64,000 nt of DNA from Chitinophaga caeni (GCF_002557795.1 NZ_CP023777.1:1380001-1444000); one strand, 5' to 3'. Numbered from the stretch's first letter, positions 55,371 through 64,000 are shown. Notes: generated by a model not told the origin, from the sequence alone. Translations and numbers: made by a program.

Positions 55371-56225
55371 TTATTTGACGATAGAAAAGCCTTTTCCAAG
55401 TACTTCGTGCACTTCATGTATCACGATGAATGCTTCCGGATCTATTTCCTGCACTAATTCTTTCAGATCCATAATTTCCTGTTTCTGTAAAACTACGTAT
55501 AAAACGTTTTTCTCCTGTTTCGTAAAAGCGCCTTGGCCATGGAGGATGGTTGCCCCGCGCTGCAATTGCCCCGTTATGCCAGCCGATATCCTGCCTGCTT
55601 CCGTTGATATAATCGTAATTGCCCTTTTGCTATTGAACCCTTCAACTATATAATCTACCATCCTGGCGCCAAGGTAAACGGCGATCATGGTATACATCGT
55701 TTTTTCTAAACCAATCATAAATGATGAGGCAAAAATCACGATTAAATCTACTATCAACATCGCATTGCCTAAACCCCAACCCAGGTATTTTTCCATCAGG
55801 CGGACAATTATCGCGGCGCCGCCGGTTGTACCGCCGCCGGAAAATACCAAGCCGATGCCGATACCTACTAGTAGTCCCGCGAAGATGGCGGCTAGTAAAG
55901 TATCTTCGGTGAACGGGGCATGATCTGTCGGTATCAAGTAAAGGAACAATGAACAGAATACAACACCCACGATGGTGTAAAGCATCGTTCTTTTATCTAG
56001 CAAACGGTATCCTACAAACATCAGCAGGATATTTAGAACCAGGTTGGTAATACCCGGCGACCATTTAAAATAATAATAGGTAATAATACTAATACCTGTT
56101 ACACCACCTTCCGATAATTGGTTGGGTATAACGATCAGGTTTATTCCCGCTGCGAATACAAGGGATCCTAATATGATAAGGAGAAAACTTTTTGCATTGG
56201 TCTTGACCTTTGTCATCATGTTCAT
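55371..56225 (-). CDS. YitT-family membrane protein
   Basis: A 284-residue protein with five or more transmembrane helices (about 14-200), then a C-terminal DUF2179 domain (about 205-284; KRAITIISTEAGRISAGITGQLQRGATILHGQG). This domain pair defines the YitT/YqfU family. Gly-rich VFSGGGTTGGAAIIVRL is conserved in the family. Transport or sensing role unknown. Possible ATGs at residues 1, 3 and 4. Confidence 0.92.
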   Translation of the reverse strand: MNMMTKVKTNAKSFLLIILGSLVFAAGINLIVIPNQLSEGGVTGISIITYYYFKWSPGITNLVLNILLMFVGYRLLDKRTMLYTIVGVVFCSLFLYLIPTDHAPFTEDTLLAAIFAGLLVGIGIGLVFSGGGTTGGAAIIVRLMEKYLGWGLGNAMLIVDLIVIFASSFMIGLEKTMYTMIAVYLGARMVDYIVEGFNSKRAITIISTEAGRISAGITGQLQRGATILHGQGAFTKQEKNVLYVVLQKQEIMDLKELVQEIDPEAFIVIHEVHEVLGKGFSIVK

Positions 56226-56375
56226 GCTGGCTTGTTCAATTTTGCTGCGAAAGTAGTGTTTTTTAATCTTTCCCGCTATGGTTTAGGGGGCTGTATTACT
56301 GCATAAGAAGCCTTTTGGCTTAATGTTTGTAATGCCTACGGTGTTAAACTTATAACTTAACCATAATCATAATCA

Positions 56376-57176
56376 ATGAAAAACTTACTGATAGCCGCTT
56401 CGATAGTCGGTTTCACTTCTATTTCCATGATTGCTTGCCAGAAAGATGATGATACGGGCAATGGTAACGCTCGTTTACAAGTATTATTGACCGATGCCCC
56501 TGCCAACTACGACGCCGTAAATGTTGATATTCAGTCTGTCATGATCAACGTATCCAACGATACTGCTGCAACGGATGGTTGGAAAGAATTACCGCTGATA
56601 TCCCCCGGTGTATATAATTTGTTGGACTTCCAAAACGGCATAGATACCGTGTTGGCTGACGCGATGATCCCGGCGGGTAAAATAGGACAAATACGCCTGG
56701 TGCTTGGGGAAAATAACACGGTTGTAATAGATGGCACGCCATTTATTTTGAAAACCCCATCAGGGCAACAATCCGGGTTAAAATTGAAGGTTAACCAGGA
56801 TATCGATGCGGGGATCGTTTACAGGATGTATATAGATTTTGATGCTAATAGATCCGTGGTTAGCGCAGGTAATAGCGGTCAATACATCTTGAAACCGGTA
56901 ATCCGTGCCTTTATGGATGCTGTAGGTGGTAGCGTTAAAGGTTGGGTGCTGCCAGGAGCAGCCGCAGCGCAAGTTTGGGCTATCAAGAATACAGATACTT
57001 TATTGGCATTGCCGGATGCTGCTACCGGGTATTATTTCTTCGGTGGTTTAGATCAAGGAACTTGGCAATTGGAATTTGACGCTACGAACGAAATTTATCA
57101 AGATACTAGTTTTACGGTGGATGTAAATAGTGGTAGTATCACCGAGGTTGATACTGTAAACTTGCATCAGCCTTAA
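56376..57176 (+). CDS. DUF4382 lipoprotein
   Basis: A 266-residue predicted lipoprotein (signal peptide with Cys in SMIACQK, about residue 21). The DUF4382 domain shows RLQVLLTDAPANYDAVNVDI, LPLISPGVYNLLDFQNGID and RMYIDFDANRSVVSAGNSGQYILKPVIRAFM. A second beta-rich module follows to the end (about 188-266, GSVKGWVLPGAAAAQVWAI), resembling a carrier or prealbumin-like fold. Function unknown. It ends 32 bases before a terminator. Confidence 0.9.
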   Translation: MKNLLIAASIVGFTSISMIACQKDDDTGNGNARLQVLLTDAPANYDAVNVDIQSVMINVSNDTAATDGWKELPLISPGVYNLLDFQNGIDTVLADAMIPAGKIGQIRLVLGENNTVVIDGTPFILKTPSGQQSGLKLKVNQDIDAGIVYRMYIDFDANRSVVSAGNSGQYILKPVIRAFMDAVGGSVKGWVLPGAAAAQVWAIKNTDTLLALPDAATGYYFFGGLDQGTWQLEFDATNEIYQDTSFTVDVNSGSITEVDTVNLHQP

Positions 57177-57208
57177 TGTTGAAAGATTAAATAATTAATA
57201 TATATAGA

Positions 57209-57238
57209 AAGGATGGTAACAATTGCCATCCTTTTTAC
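57209..57238 (+). terminator. Terminator after the DUF4382 gene
   Basis: AAGGATGG / CCATCCTT 8-bp stem followed by TTTT. Confidence 0.85.
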
Positions 57239-57401
57239 GTTAATAGTCACGTATTACGTTTTATTTAAGGATTGCACGGATGATATTACCTGTAGATGTA
57301 TTTAATTAATATTGATAGATCAATTATTGATATTAGTGTTTTATGTTGATTTATAAAGCAAAATATTTATACGTATTTTTGCAAAACAAACGGATGGATC
57401 T

Positions 57402-58121
57402 ATGAAGAAATTATGTTTACTAGCCTTGGTTTGTTTGTTCAGTGTACAACAGGTATTTGCTTGCAGGTGTGCCTTGGTTTCGTTGACACAGGATTTTCAA
57501 AGGGCGGATAGGGTGTTTATAGGCACCGTTGTTGATTACAAAGTAGGAGATAAGGCATATTATCGATTTAAGGTGGAACAGGTGTTTAAAGGGAGTAAAA
57601 TCGATACGATCACGATTCTTACAAATGTTAGCAGCGCTGCCTGCGGTAGCAATTTTGAGAAAGGGAAGAAGTACGTGATATTTTCTAATGACGGTTTTAC
57701 CAACTTGTGCAGAAGAAATGCCCTGGCCTCCAATAGTCACGATCTTACAAGGTTGCGGTACATGACGGACGAGCAATTTTCCGCATCCCTGGGGAAAGAC
57801 AAGAACCCGAACCTTACCAAAGATGAAGCAGCTTATCTCAATGAAACACTCTACTTGCAATTGGAACAGCACGATTTCCGGTTTAATAGGAAAAAGGTCG
57901 CCTTTTTTAGTGATAGTAGGCTGATAGATAAAGAAACTTTTTTCCATGATTGGGGCGGAAAAGAGATTATTTGCCAACTAATGATCCTCACGCCTACTGA
58001 ACGCAAAAAAGCAGGTGGATACGATGCTGTTATCATCACAAAATTTAGGCAGGGAATCACCGAACGACTTAGAAAGCATTTAGTTCGAAAATTAAAGCGT
58101 TATGACCCCATGGAACCTTGA
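57402..58121 (+). CDS. Secreted TIMP/NTR-like protein
   Basis: A 239-residue protein. A signal peptide would leave Cys21 at the mature N-terminus with the C-x-C pattern FACRCALVSL, followed by ADRVFIGTVVDYKV and FKVEQVFKGSKIDTITI. That pattern, with two further Cys at about 87 and 107, is the TIMP/netrin-like (NTR) fold, in which the N-terminal Cys can chelate a protease zinc. A lipobox reading of VFAC is an alternative. The last about 100 residues are a separate charged domain. The target is unknown. Confidence 0.78.
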   Translation: MKKLCLLALVCLFSVQQVFACRCALVSLTQDFQRADRVFIGTVVDYKVGDKAYYRFKVEQVFKGSKIDTITILTNVSSAACGSNFEKGKKYVIFSNDGFTNLCRRNALASNSHDLTRLRYMTDEQFSASLGKDKNPNLTKDEAAYLNETLYLQLEQHDFRFNRKKVAFFSDSRLIDKETFFHDWGGKEIICQLMILTPTERKKAGGYDAVIITKFRQGITERLRKHLVRKLKRYDPMEP

Positions 58122-58265
58122 TCAGGGTTTAAAGGCGAATTATAGGAAGTAATTATTACCATATTGTATAAAATATAACAGGTATTGAGGAAAATCAATG
58201 CCGATGCTCTTATGGTATTCTGTGTAATTGCACGGTTGAACCATTGGGAGCTTGGTCAATATTGT

Positions 58266-58349
58266 ATGTACATTTTTATAATCGCTTCGATGGTCCTTGC
58301 GGGTTGTGTATTATTTAATGTTTTAAAAGGGAATAAAGAACATTCTTAA
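58266..58349 (+). CDS. Candidate 27-residue membrane peptide
   Basis: ATG-started frame of 27 codons whose product is one hydrophobic segment (MYIFIIASMVLAGCVLF) and a short basic end (KGNKEHS). A terminator hairpin begins 4 bases after the stop. VLAGC could be a lipobox. Otherwise unsupported, and too short to prove by inspection. Confidence 0.35.
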   Translation: MYIFIIASMVLAGCVLFNVLKGNKEHS

Positions 58350-58352
58350 AAT

Positions 58353-58385
58353 AAAAGGTCGAAGCATTTTGGGCTCCGACCTTTT
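58353..58385. terminator. Terminator between convergent units
   Basis: AAAGGTCG / CGACCTTT stem extended by an AGC/GGCT pair, with A and T runs on both sides. It serves the leftward batC end and any rightward transcript. Confidence 0.8.
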
Positions 58386-58409
58386 GAAATATATTGAAAA
58401 GCAGGTATA

Positions 58410-59222
58410 CTACCAGTCCTTTTGCATCGGCACCGGTCTACCTTTTACTTTCTTCAATTTCTCATCCTGTAATTTCTTTTCTTCTTGCTGCAATGCTTGT
58501 AGCAATTGTTTGGCTTCTTTTTCGCTCAGCTTGCTGGGCATGGGTTGGGGCTTCTCTTTTTGACCGTCTTTTTTATCTTGATCCTTATTCTGATCTTGCT
58601 GATCCTTGTTTTGTTGATCCTTTTTCTGTTGGTCTTTATCTTTCTGATCTTTCTTGTCCTGATCTTTTTTATCCTTATTGTCTTTATTATCCTTATTCTG
58701 CTGATCTTTATTTTTCTTGTCGTCTTTATTGTCCTTGTTATCCTTATTTTGTTGCTGCTGCTGTTGTTGTTTTAATTTTTCCTTGGCATATGCAAGGTTG
58801 TAACGGGCATCCTCATCATGCGGGTTTTTCCGCAGGGCTTCTTTGTAGGCCTCGATACTTTCTTTCCATTTTTGATTACTCATGAAAGTGTTACCCACAT
58901 TATAGGAGGCATTGGCCGCTTGCGTGGCATTTTGAGCGAATTTCGCCGCGTTCGTATATTGATTACGGGCATCGTCAAAACGTTTTTGCTCATACAGGGA
59001 GTTGCCCAGGTTGAAGTTAGCTACCTGGTTTTTAGCATCCTTTTCCAAGACTTTCTTATAAGCAGCTTCCGCATCGGAATATAATTGTTTTTTATATTGT
59101 TCATTCCCTTCATGGATCAGCTTCTTATTGACCCTATTTTGTTGCGCGAAGCCATAAGAATGCCATCCTAAGAAAGCCACCAAGCCGATAATAAAAGTTT
59201 TAGTTGTAAATCTTTGTAACAT
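58410..59222 (-). CDS. batC: TPR protein BatC, with K/D/Q/N-rich linker
   Basis: A 270-residue exported protein (signal peptide to about residue 26). Three to four TPR units lie at about 32-160 (EGNEQYKKQLYSDAEAAYKKVLE is the first). A low-complexity stretch of Lys, Asp, Gln and Asn fills about 162-232 and is followed by a short basic C-terminus. It lies 1 base after the end of batB and is encoded in the same operon. The Bat proteins are linked to aerotolerance and outer-membrane stress in Bacteroides; mechanism not settled. The usual BatA, BatD and BatE genes are not beside it. Confidence 0.85.
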   Translation of the reverse strand: MLQRFTTKTFIIGLVAFLGWHSYGFAQQNRVNKKLIHEGNEQYKKQLYSDAEAAYKKVLEKDAKNQVANFNLGNSLYEQKRFDDARNQYTNAAKFAQNATQAANASYNVGNTFMSNQKWKESIEAYKEALRKNPHDEDARYNLAYAKEKLKQQQQQQQNKDNKDNKDDKKNKDQQNKDNKDNKDKKDQDKKDQKDKDQQKKDQQNKDQQDQNKDQDKKDGQKEKPQPMPSKLSEKEAKQLLQALQQEEKKLQDEKLKKVKGRPVPMQKDW

Positions 59223-59223
59223 G

Positions 59224-60243
59224 TTAAATAGCTTCAGTTCGATCGATTAACCTGAAGTTTTTCACTCCCGGTACGAAGTATTCGATCACGATTAACAATA
59301 AACAAATTCCCAGGAAGTACTGGAAATAGCTGTTATAATCTGTAAATACCCTGTCTCCGAAGGTCTTTTGTTCCATCTCGTCGATCCTGTTGGCGAGGGC
59401 ATTTACTACATCGTCCGTATTGTTATCGAGGTGAACGTAAATCCCGTTGCCGGCATTGGCGATTTTAGTCAGCTCTTCCTCGTTTAATTTCGAAATAACG
59501 GTATTCCCTTGATTATCTTTTTTATAACCGCCGTTAGCGTCTGGCAATGGCGACCCTGTTGGAGAACCTACGCCCACCGTGCTAATCATCACCCCGCTTT
59601 CCTTGGCTGCATCTACTTGGCTCATCGCGCCTTCATCATGATCTTCCCCATCGCTGATAATGATGAGGGCTTTATGTTTTCTTTCCTTCTTGTTGAAGGC
59701 GTTGTTGCTGACTTGTATCGCTTCGGCAATGGCCGTTCCTTGCGTCGGGATCATATCCGGTGTTACAGAGCTCAAATACATCCTGGCGGCAGAATAATCC
59801 ACCGTCAAGGGCATTTGCAAGTAAGCGTTCCCGGCAAATACGACCAGGCCAACCCGGTCATTCGATAATTTTTCTAATAATTTGGTGATGAGTTGTTTTG
59901 ACCTGGTAAGCCTGTCCGGCGCAATATCAGTGGCCAGCATACTTTTACTTACATCCAGGGCAATGACTACATCCACACCTTTGCGGGTAATTTTTTCTTG
60001 TCTCGTACCTTTTTGAATATTGGCCAGCCCTACTGCACCGAAGAAAAATGCGAGGAACACCAGCAGGAATTTCAAGGTAAATAACCGGCGCGAATATCCT
60101 TTAAACATCCGCTCTACCATTCCGGGATCACCGATTTTCTTGATGGTACCGCGTCTCCAAACTGCCACCCCGATGAAGGCGAGTAATAATACGATGAGCA
60201 ACGCCAGTGCCCACAAATATTCCGAATGTTGAAATCTTAGCAT
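59224..60243 (-). CDS. batB: VWA-domain membrane protein BatB
   Basis: A 339-residue protein. N-terminal transmembrane helices (about 8-27, 56-75) are followed by a von Willebrand A domain with the MIDAS motif DVSKS in VIALDVSKSMLA and a TQGTAI...ISDGEDHDEGA region. A C-terminal transmembrane helix lies at about 308-330. It is the first gene of the unit, with batC directly after it. A promoter precedes it. Confidence 0.92.
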   Translation of the reverse strand: MLRFQHSEYLWALALLIVLLLAFIGVAVWRRGTIKKIGDPGMVERMFKGYSRRLFTLKFLLVFLAFFFGAVGLANIQKGTRQEKITRKGVDVVIALDVSKSMLATDIAPDRLTRSKQLITKLLEKLSNDRVGLVVFAGNAYLQMPLTVDYSAARMYLSSVTPDMIPTQGTAIAEAIQVSNNAFNKKERKHKALIIISDGEDHDEGAMSQVDAAKESGVMISTVGVGSPTGSPLPDANGGYKKDNQGNTVISKLNEEELTKIANAGNGIYVHLDNNTDDVVNALANRIDEMEQKTFGDRVFTDYNSYFQYFLGICLLLIVIEYFVPGVKNFRLIDRTEAI

Positions 60244-60289
60244 GATATAATCTACAGTCTAGGCTTTAGATATGCGACATGGATACTTT

Positions 60290-60319
60290 CAAAAGTAAAT
60301 TATTTGTAACGGAAATCAA
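60290..60319 (-). promoter_or_regulatory. Promoter of batB-batC
   Basis: On the minus strand TTG (60319-60317) and TACTTTTG (60297-60290) are 19 bases apart. Confidence 0.65.
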
Positions 60320-60372
60320 GTAGTGTAGCACCTTATTTATAAGTTTTTTAACGAATAAGTTTCCCGGAAAAG

Positions 60373-60402
60373 AAAAAAGCCGACCTCTTGGCCGACTTTT
60401 CA
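60373..60402 (-). terminator. Terminator after the beta-lactamase gene
   Basis: On the minus strand GTCGGCC / GGTCGGC with two G-U pairs, an AAGA loop, and a T run of six. Confidence 0.8.
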
Positions 60403-60421
60403 ATATAATGAGTTCGAATGA

Positions 60422-61225
60422 TTATTTTTTCCCTTGGAAATACCCTTCTTCTTTCAAAATTCCCCTAAAAATGCGATCCCTCACTTCCGGGATCTTGATA
60501 TTGGGATCTTCTGACTCAAAATTCAGCACGAAGAAGCTCGGGTGCATATTTTCCTCGATCCAACCCACGATCCAACCAATTTGTTTGGATCCAACGATAC
60601 CCCAGCCCGTTTTATAACTTAACAAATATTTCGGGGTCTTCTCCATCAGCATTACATCCCGCACGGACTGCATCGTGGTTTTATGGAAAGGTAGCCCGTC
60701 GAAGTATAATTTTTTAACGAAGCCCAATTCCTCGTCAGGCGTGATTTGTAAGCTGTTATCTAACCAAAATGAGTCAATTACACTGATTTTGCTGTTGCCA
60801 TAATGAATAGAATCGAGCCACATCTGCATTGTATCTTTCCCGATCCTGCGGGCCACTTCCTGGAAATAGGGCACGGAAGACACTTTAAAAGCCCTATTCA
60901 TACTGAGATCTTGGTTCCAATCCGGCACGCTGCGGGTCACGCTATCCCATTTAATCACCATCCCGGTATCGGAAATAACCCCGGTTTGCAAACCTACTAG
61001 CGCGTTAAAAATCTTGAAAGTTGAAGCCGGTAAAAATGCTTGTTGTGTACGGTCGAGGTTATATACCTTGAATTCATGATGGCTATTATCATATAACATG
61101 AAACAACCTTCTACCTTATCCGCTGCGAAATACTTTTCCCATGCCTTTTCTTGCTTCACATTATTTGGCATACAGGATGCAAATACGGTGATCATCAATA
61201 GGGATATCCAACCGAAACGTATCAT
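60422..61225 (-). CDS. Class D beta-lactamase, lipoprotein
   Basis: A 267-residue serine beta-lactamase of the OXA class. Motifs in order: STFK at 68-71 (catalytic Ser68 and Lys71), SxV at 116-118 (SSV), YGN at 142-144, a Trp at 154 in FWLDNS (beside the carboxylated Lys in OXA enzymes), and KTG at 205-207 (YKTGWG). The signal peptide ends in FASC with Cys18, so the enzyme is probably lipid-anchored. It hydrolyses beta-lactams; the spectrum is not predictable here. No mobile element flanks it, which suggests an intrinsic gene. Confidence 0.94.
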   Translation of the reverse strand: MIRFGWISLLMITVFASCMPNNVKQEKAWEKYFAADKVEGCFMLYDNSHHEFKVYNLDRTQQAFLPASTFKIFNALVGLQTGVISDTGMVIKWDSVTRSVPDWNQDLSMNRAFKVSSVPYFQEVARRIGKDTMQMWLDSIHYGNSKISVIDSFWLDNSLQITPDEELGFVKKLYFDGLPFHKTTMQSVRDVMLMEKTPKYLLSYKTGWGIVGSKQIGWIVGWIEENMHPSFFVLNFESEDPNIKIPEVRDRIFRGILKEEGYFQGKK

Positions 61226-61320
61226 TTGTTATAAGTTTTGGGCAAAAATACAGGATGCAAATCTTTTTTCTGGCTATTCGGGGAAGTTTGACAGAAATAT
61301 TCCAAAAGTCTTGCTATAAA

Positions 61321-61350
61321 AAAACTGCCGGGTTATGTTCCCGGCAGTTT
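61321..61350 (-). terminator. Terminator after kbl
   Basis: AAAACTGCCGGG / CCCGGCAGTTT stem with a 7-base loop; the left A run gives a T run on the minus strand. Confidence 0.87.
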
Positions 61351-61375
61351 AAAATATTATGAATGAATTAGATGC

Positions 61376-62578
61376 TTATGCGTCTACGGCATTTTTTAGC
61401 ACACCCAGTTCTTTACCCACCTTGATGAAGGCATTAATGGCCTTATCAAGATGCTCCTGCTCGTGGGCCGCACTCAGTTGTACCCGTATGCGGGCTTGCC
61501 CTTTTGGAACAACGGGGTAGAAGAAGCCGATTACATAAATACCTTCCTTCAACAATTTGTCGGCAAACTGTTGGCTTAATACCGCGTCGTATAACATTAC
61601 CGGTACGATCGGGTGATCGCCGGGTTTGATATCAAAACCTGCGGATGTCATCTTTTCGCGGAAGTACTTGGTGTTGTATTCCAACTTATCGCGCAATTCG
61701 GTGGTTTCGCTCAACATATCCAGCACAACAATTGATGCACCTACGATCGTTGGCGCCACCGAGTTGGAGAATAAGTACGGGCGGCTGCGTTGGCGCAACA
61801 TGTCGATAATCTCTTTCTTACCGGAAGTGAAACCGCCGGAAGCGCCACCCAGGGCCTTACCCAAGGTGCCTGTGATGATATCGATACGGCCCATTACATT
61901 CCTGTATTCGTGTGTACCTCGACCTGTTTTTCCTAAGAAACCGGTAGAGTGACTTTCATCGATCATCACGATGGCATCGTATTGATCGGCCAGGTCGCAT
62001 ATTTTATCTAGTTGCGCGATAGTGCCGTCCATGCTGAAAGAACCATCGGTCACGATAATCCTGCTACGCAAATGTTGAGATTCTTTCAATTTGGCTTCCA
62101 AATCGGCCATATTGTTATGCTCGTAACGGTAACGTTGCGCTTTACAAAGGCGTACGCCATCGATGATCGAAGCATGGTTCAAAGCATCGGAGATAATCGC
62201 GTCCTGTTCATTGAACAATGGTTCGAATAAGCCACCGTTGGCATCGAAAGCTGCCGCGTACAAAATGGTATCCTCGGTACCGAGAAAAGTAGCCAATTTT
62301 TGTTCCAGCTCCCGGTGGATATCTTGGGTACCGCAGATAAAGCGTACGCTACTCATACCGTAGCCGTGCGTGTTGATCGCATCTTTTGCAGCTTCGATCA
62401 CCTTGGGATGAGATGACAAGCCTAGGTAGTTATTCGCACAGAAGTTTATAACTGTATTACCACCGACTTCGATTTCAGCGCCTTGTTCGGAGGTAATGAT
62501 ACGCTCTTTTTTAAATAATCCTGCCTCTTGAATCTCAGCAAGTTCCGCCTGTAAGCGGGTAATGAAATTTTTGTTCAT
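61376..62578 (-). CDS. kbl: 2-amino-3-ketobutyrate CoA ligase
   Basis: A 400-residue PLP-dependent enzyme of the alpha-oxoamine synthase family. It has [46 protein letters not shown], and [16 protein letters not shown]. The PLP lysine lies in [12 protein letters not shown]. It makes 2-amino-3-ketobutyrate from glycine and acetyl-CoA, or the reverse in threonine breakdown. The [20 protein letters not shown] start and [13 protein letters not shown] fit Kbl rather than BioF, although these are close relatives. Confidence 0.92.
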   Translation of the reverse strand: MNKNFITRLQAELAEIQEAGLFKKERIITSEQGAEIEVGGNTVINFCANNYLGLSSHPKVIEAAKDAINTHGYGMSSVRFICGTQDIHRELEQKLATFLGTEDTILYAAAFDANGGLFEPLFNEQDAIISDALNHASIIDGVRLCKAQRYRYEHNNMADLEAKLKESQHLRSRIIVTDGSFSMDGTIAQLDKICDLADQYDAIVMIDESHSTGFLGKTGRGTHEYRNVMGRIDIITGTLGKALGGASGGFTSGKKEIIDMLRQRSRPYLFSNSVAPTIVGASIVVLDMLSETTELRDKLEYNTKYFREKMTSAGFDIKPGDHPIVPVMLYDAVLSQQFADKLLKEGIYVIGFFYPVVPKGQARIRVQLSAAHEQEHLDKAINAFIKVGKELGVLKNAVDA

Positions 62579-63042
62579 GTTAGCATAAATTTTAATGCCT
62601 AAGCAACATCATATTGACACGGCTATTCAAGATAAAAGTAATCCAGATCCAGGTATGCAGGAAGCTGTAGCCCCGGAAAGGAAAAAACTTTGACCTAGCT
62701 GTAACATTCCATTGTAGTGGTACGTCATATAATTATCATGCAAATTAGGACAGTTGCCTTGATCGATTATTAACCCCCTAACCTACACACATCCAGGGAA
62801 TTAATCTATGATCCGGTTGCACCATTCCTTTTGTTATTTGCATGCCGGCTTTAAAAGTATGGTATAGATTATACAAGCCATGTTATGTAAATGTTGCGAG
62901 GGGAAATGGTTTTGAACAAGTTTATAACGGGCAGCCAATACAACCGGAATTTATATGTAATTGATCTTCAATGTGTTGTTGAGATAGTGGGTAGATTGAA
63001 ACTATTGTCGGAACTTTAGCACTAAAAATCGCAACTGCCCGG
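62579..63042. other. Gene-free spacer before the sigma factor
   Basis: About 460 bases. I see no gene, RNA or clear terminator. It must hold the kbl promoter to the left and the sigma factor promoter to the right. Confidence 0.4.
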
Positions 63043-63528
63043 ATGACGGAAAAGGAATATAACAAATGTGTCGACTTGTATGCAGATAATCTCTTCCGAT
63101 TTATCGTGAAGAATTTGACGCATCATGAGGATTCGCGGGATGTAGTGCAGAATGCATTTGAAATATTGTGGAAGCATTGCCAGGATGTACCCTTCGAAAA
63201 AGCAAAGTCTTACTTGTTTACCGTTGCGTACCATAATATGATCGACCACGTGAGGAAAGTGAAAAGGATATCGTTGGTTGATGAGTTTAAGGATGATATA
63301 AAGATATCGGAACAGAAGATACATAACGCGAAAAATGTGTTGGAATCGGCCTTGAGCCGCCTAAGCGAAGTGCAACGCTCCCTGGTAATGTTGAAGGATT
63401 ATGAAGGTTATAGCTATGAAGAAATAGGGGAAATTATGGATCTCAATCCTTCACAAGTGAAGGTATACCTGCATAGGGCCAGGGCTCATCTCAAAGAATA
63501 CCTGGGAAAAATGGATAATGTAATTTAG
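63043..63528 (+). CDS. ECF-type RNA polymerase sigma factor
   Basis: A 161-residue sigma factor of the extracytoplasmic function group. Region 2 is at about 10-80 (NLTHHEDSRDVVQNAFEILWK, YLFTVAYHNMIDHVRK) and region 4 at about 105-155 (LSRLSEVQRSLVMLKDYEGYSYEEIGEIMDLNPSQVKVYLHRARAHLK). No extra domains. The next gene starts 45 bases after the stop and is likely its regulatory partner. Confidence 0.94.
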   Translation: MTEKEYNKCVDLYADNLFRFIVKNLTHHEDSRDVVQNAFEILWKHCQDVPFEKAKSYLFTVAYHNMIDHVRKVKRISLVDEFKDDIKISEQKIHNAKNVLESALSRLSEVQRSLVMLKDYEGYSYEEIGEIMDLNPSQVKVYLHRARAHLKEYLGKMDNVI

Positions 63529-63573
63529 TAATATAAATATATTTGACCTTAGCGGGATATTAAACAATAACGA

Positions 63574-64000
63574 ATGTCTGTAGACATCAACATATCGAAC
63601 TACGAGGAGTACATGTATGCTTTTATCGACGGGGAATTATCCCCCGTTGAATTGCAGGCTTGGAATCAATTCGTCCTGCTTCATCCTGAAGTTCGTGATG
63701 AGTTGACCTTATTGGAGGCTACCAAGTTAGATGCGAATATGCCGGGTATGGAATTTGGTAATAAAGCCTTATTGTATAAAGGAAAGGGCATACATGCGGG
63801 TAATTTTCATGAATATATGTTGAATTACCTCGATGGGGAGTTGGATGATGTTAATAATCAATTATTTGAGTCTTTTGTTAATCAAAACCAGGGGTATGCG
63901 CAGGAACTAGCCGCTTGGAAAGCCACCAAGCTCCCGGCTGCATCCGTAGCATTTCCCGAAAAAGCTAGTTTATATAAGCACCGGGCGACGAAAGTTGTTA
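63574..64000 (+). CDS. Tandem-repeat partner protein of the ECF sigma, partial
   Basis: ATG at 63574; 142 codons are visible and the frame runs off the right edge. It holds two copies of a unit of about 68 residues: an N-Y/F-x-E-Y-M start, a DGEL motif (19-22 and 87-90), an ATKL motif (49-52 and 117-120), and a (L/S)LYK end near 66-69 and 132-135. No Cys or His zinc motif of classic anti-sigma factors is seen in the visible part. Its place just after an ECF sigma gene makes an anti-sigma role likely, but this is inference. More units or a transmembrane helix may follow outside the window. Confidence 0.7.
   Translation, partial: MSVDINISNYEEYMYAFIDGELSPVELQAWNQFVLLHPEVRDELTLLEATKLDANMPGMEFGNKALLYKGKGIHAGNFHEYMLNYLDGELDDVNNQLFESFVNQNQGYAQELAAWKATKLPAASVAFPEKASLYKHRATKVV

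Noticed and set aside
58506..58775. Plus-strand frame of Phe/Leu/Ile-rich residues opposite batC
   Set aside because: It is the mirror of the Lys/Asp/Gln-rich repeat region and shows no gene signals.

Overview
The window is a stretch of chromosome from a Bacteroidota bacterium, most likely in the Chitinophagaceae or a close relative. The evidence is a SusC/SusD pair, a split methionine synthase, ribosomal protein THX, a BatB/BatC pair, lipoprotein-rich gene content, DUF4286, DUF4382 and DUF6067 family proteins, and many upstream sequences that match the Bacteroidota promoter pattern TTG-N17-23-TAnnTTTG. The genus is an inference and cannot be fixed from the sequence alone.

Layout. 1-2.3 kb: the 3' part of a 23S rRNA, then 5S rRNA and terminators. 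2.8-10.5 kb: two membrane proteins of unknown function, a coding remnant, a Crp/Fnr-type regulator, an atypical SDR, a large secreted glycosidase-like protein, an SMP-30-like lipoprotein and a small secreted Cys protein. 10.5-21.5 kb: nucleoid-associated protein, rhomboid protease, RicT next to HolB, glutathione peroxidase, RecR, an Ig-like lipoprotein and a nuclease that looks like the back half of a UvrD-type helicase-nuclease. 21.5-27.3 kb is the accessory part: a CPBP-type membrane protein with a damaged first motif, two short peptides with double-glycine-type leaders, a 1.4-kb gene-free spacer with short tandem repeats and hairpins, a TPR sensor kinase with a degraded ATP-binding box, and a third, Gly-rich double-glycine peptide.

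27.3-41 kb: ExoIII, DUF4286, HU, THX, PdxH, a DUF3298-type lipoprotein, the rplM-rpsI-rpsB-tsf-pyrH cluster, an orphan susC-susD pair and a zinc metallopeptidase. 41.5-54 kb: RadA, ComF, split MetH, a CoA-transferase with a LysR regulator, a probable small RNA divergent from that regulator, and IspG. 54-64 kb: AraC regulator, YitT protein, DUF4382 lipoprotein, a TIMP/NTR-like protein, BatB-BatC, a lipoprotein class D beta-lactamase, Kbl and, at the right edge, an ECF sigma factor followed by a protein built from tandem repeats that is cut by the window end.

Most of the window is housekeeping. The parts that best repay a second look are the double-glycine peptide region (22.1-27.3 kb), the small RNA candidate at 51.8 kb, the truncated helicase-nuclease, the structured metH leader, and the sigma factor with its repeat protein.
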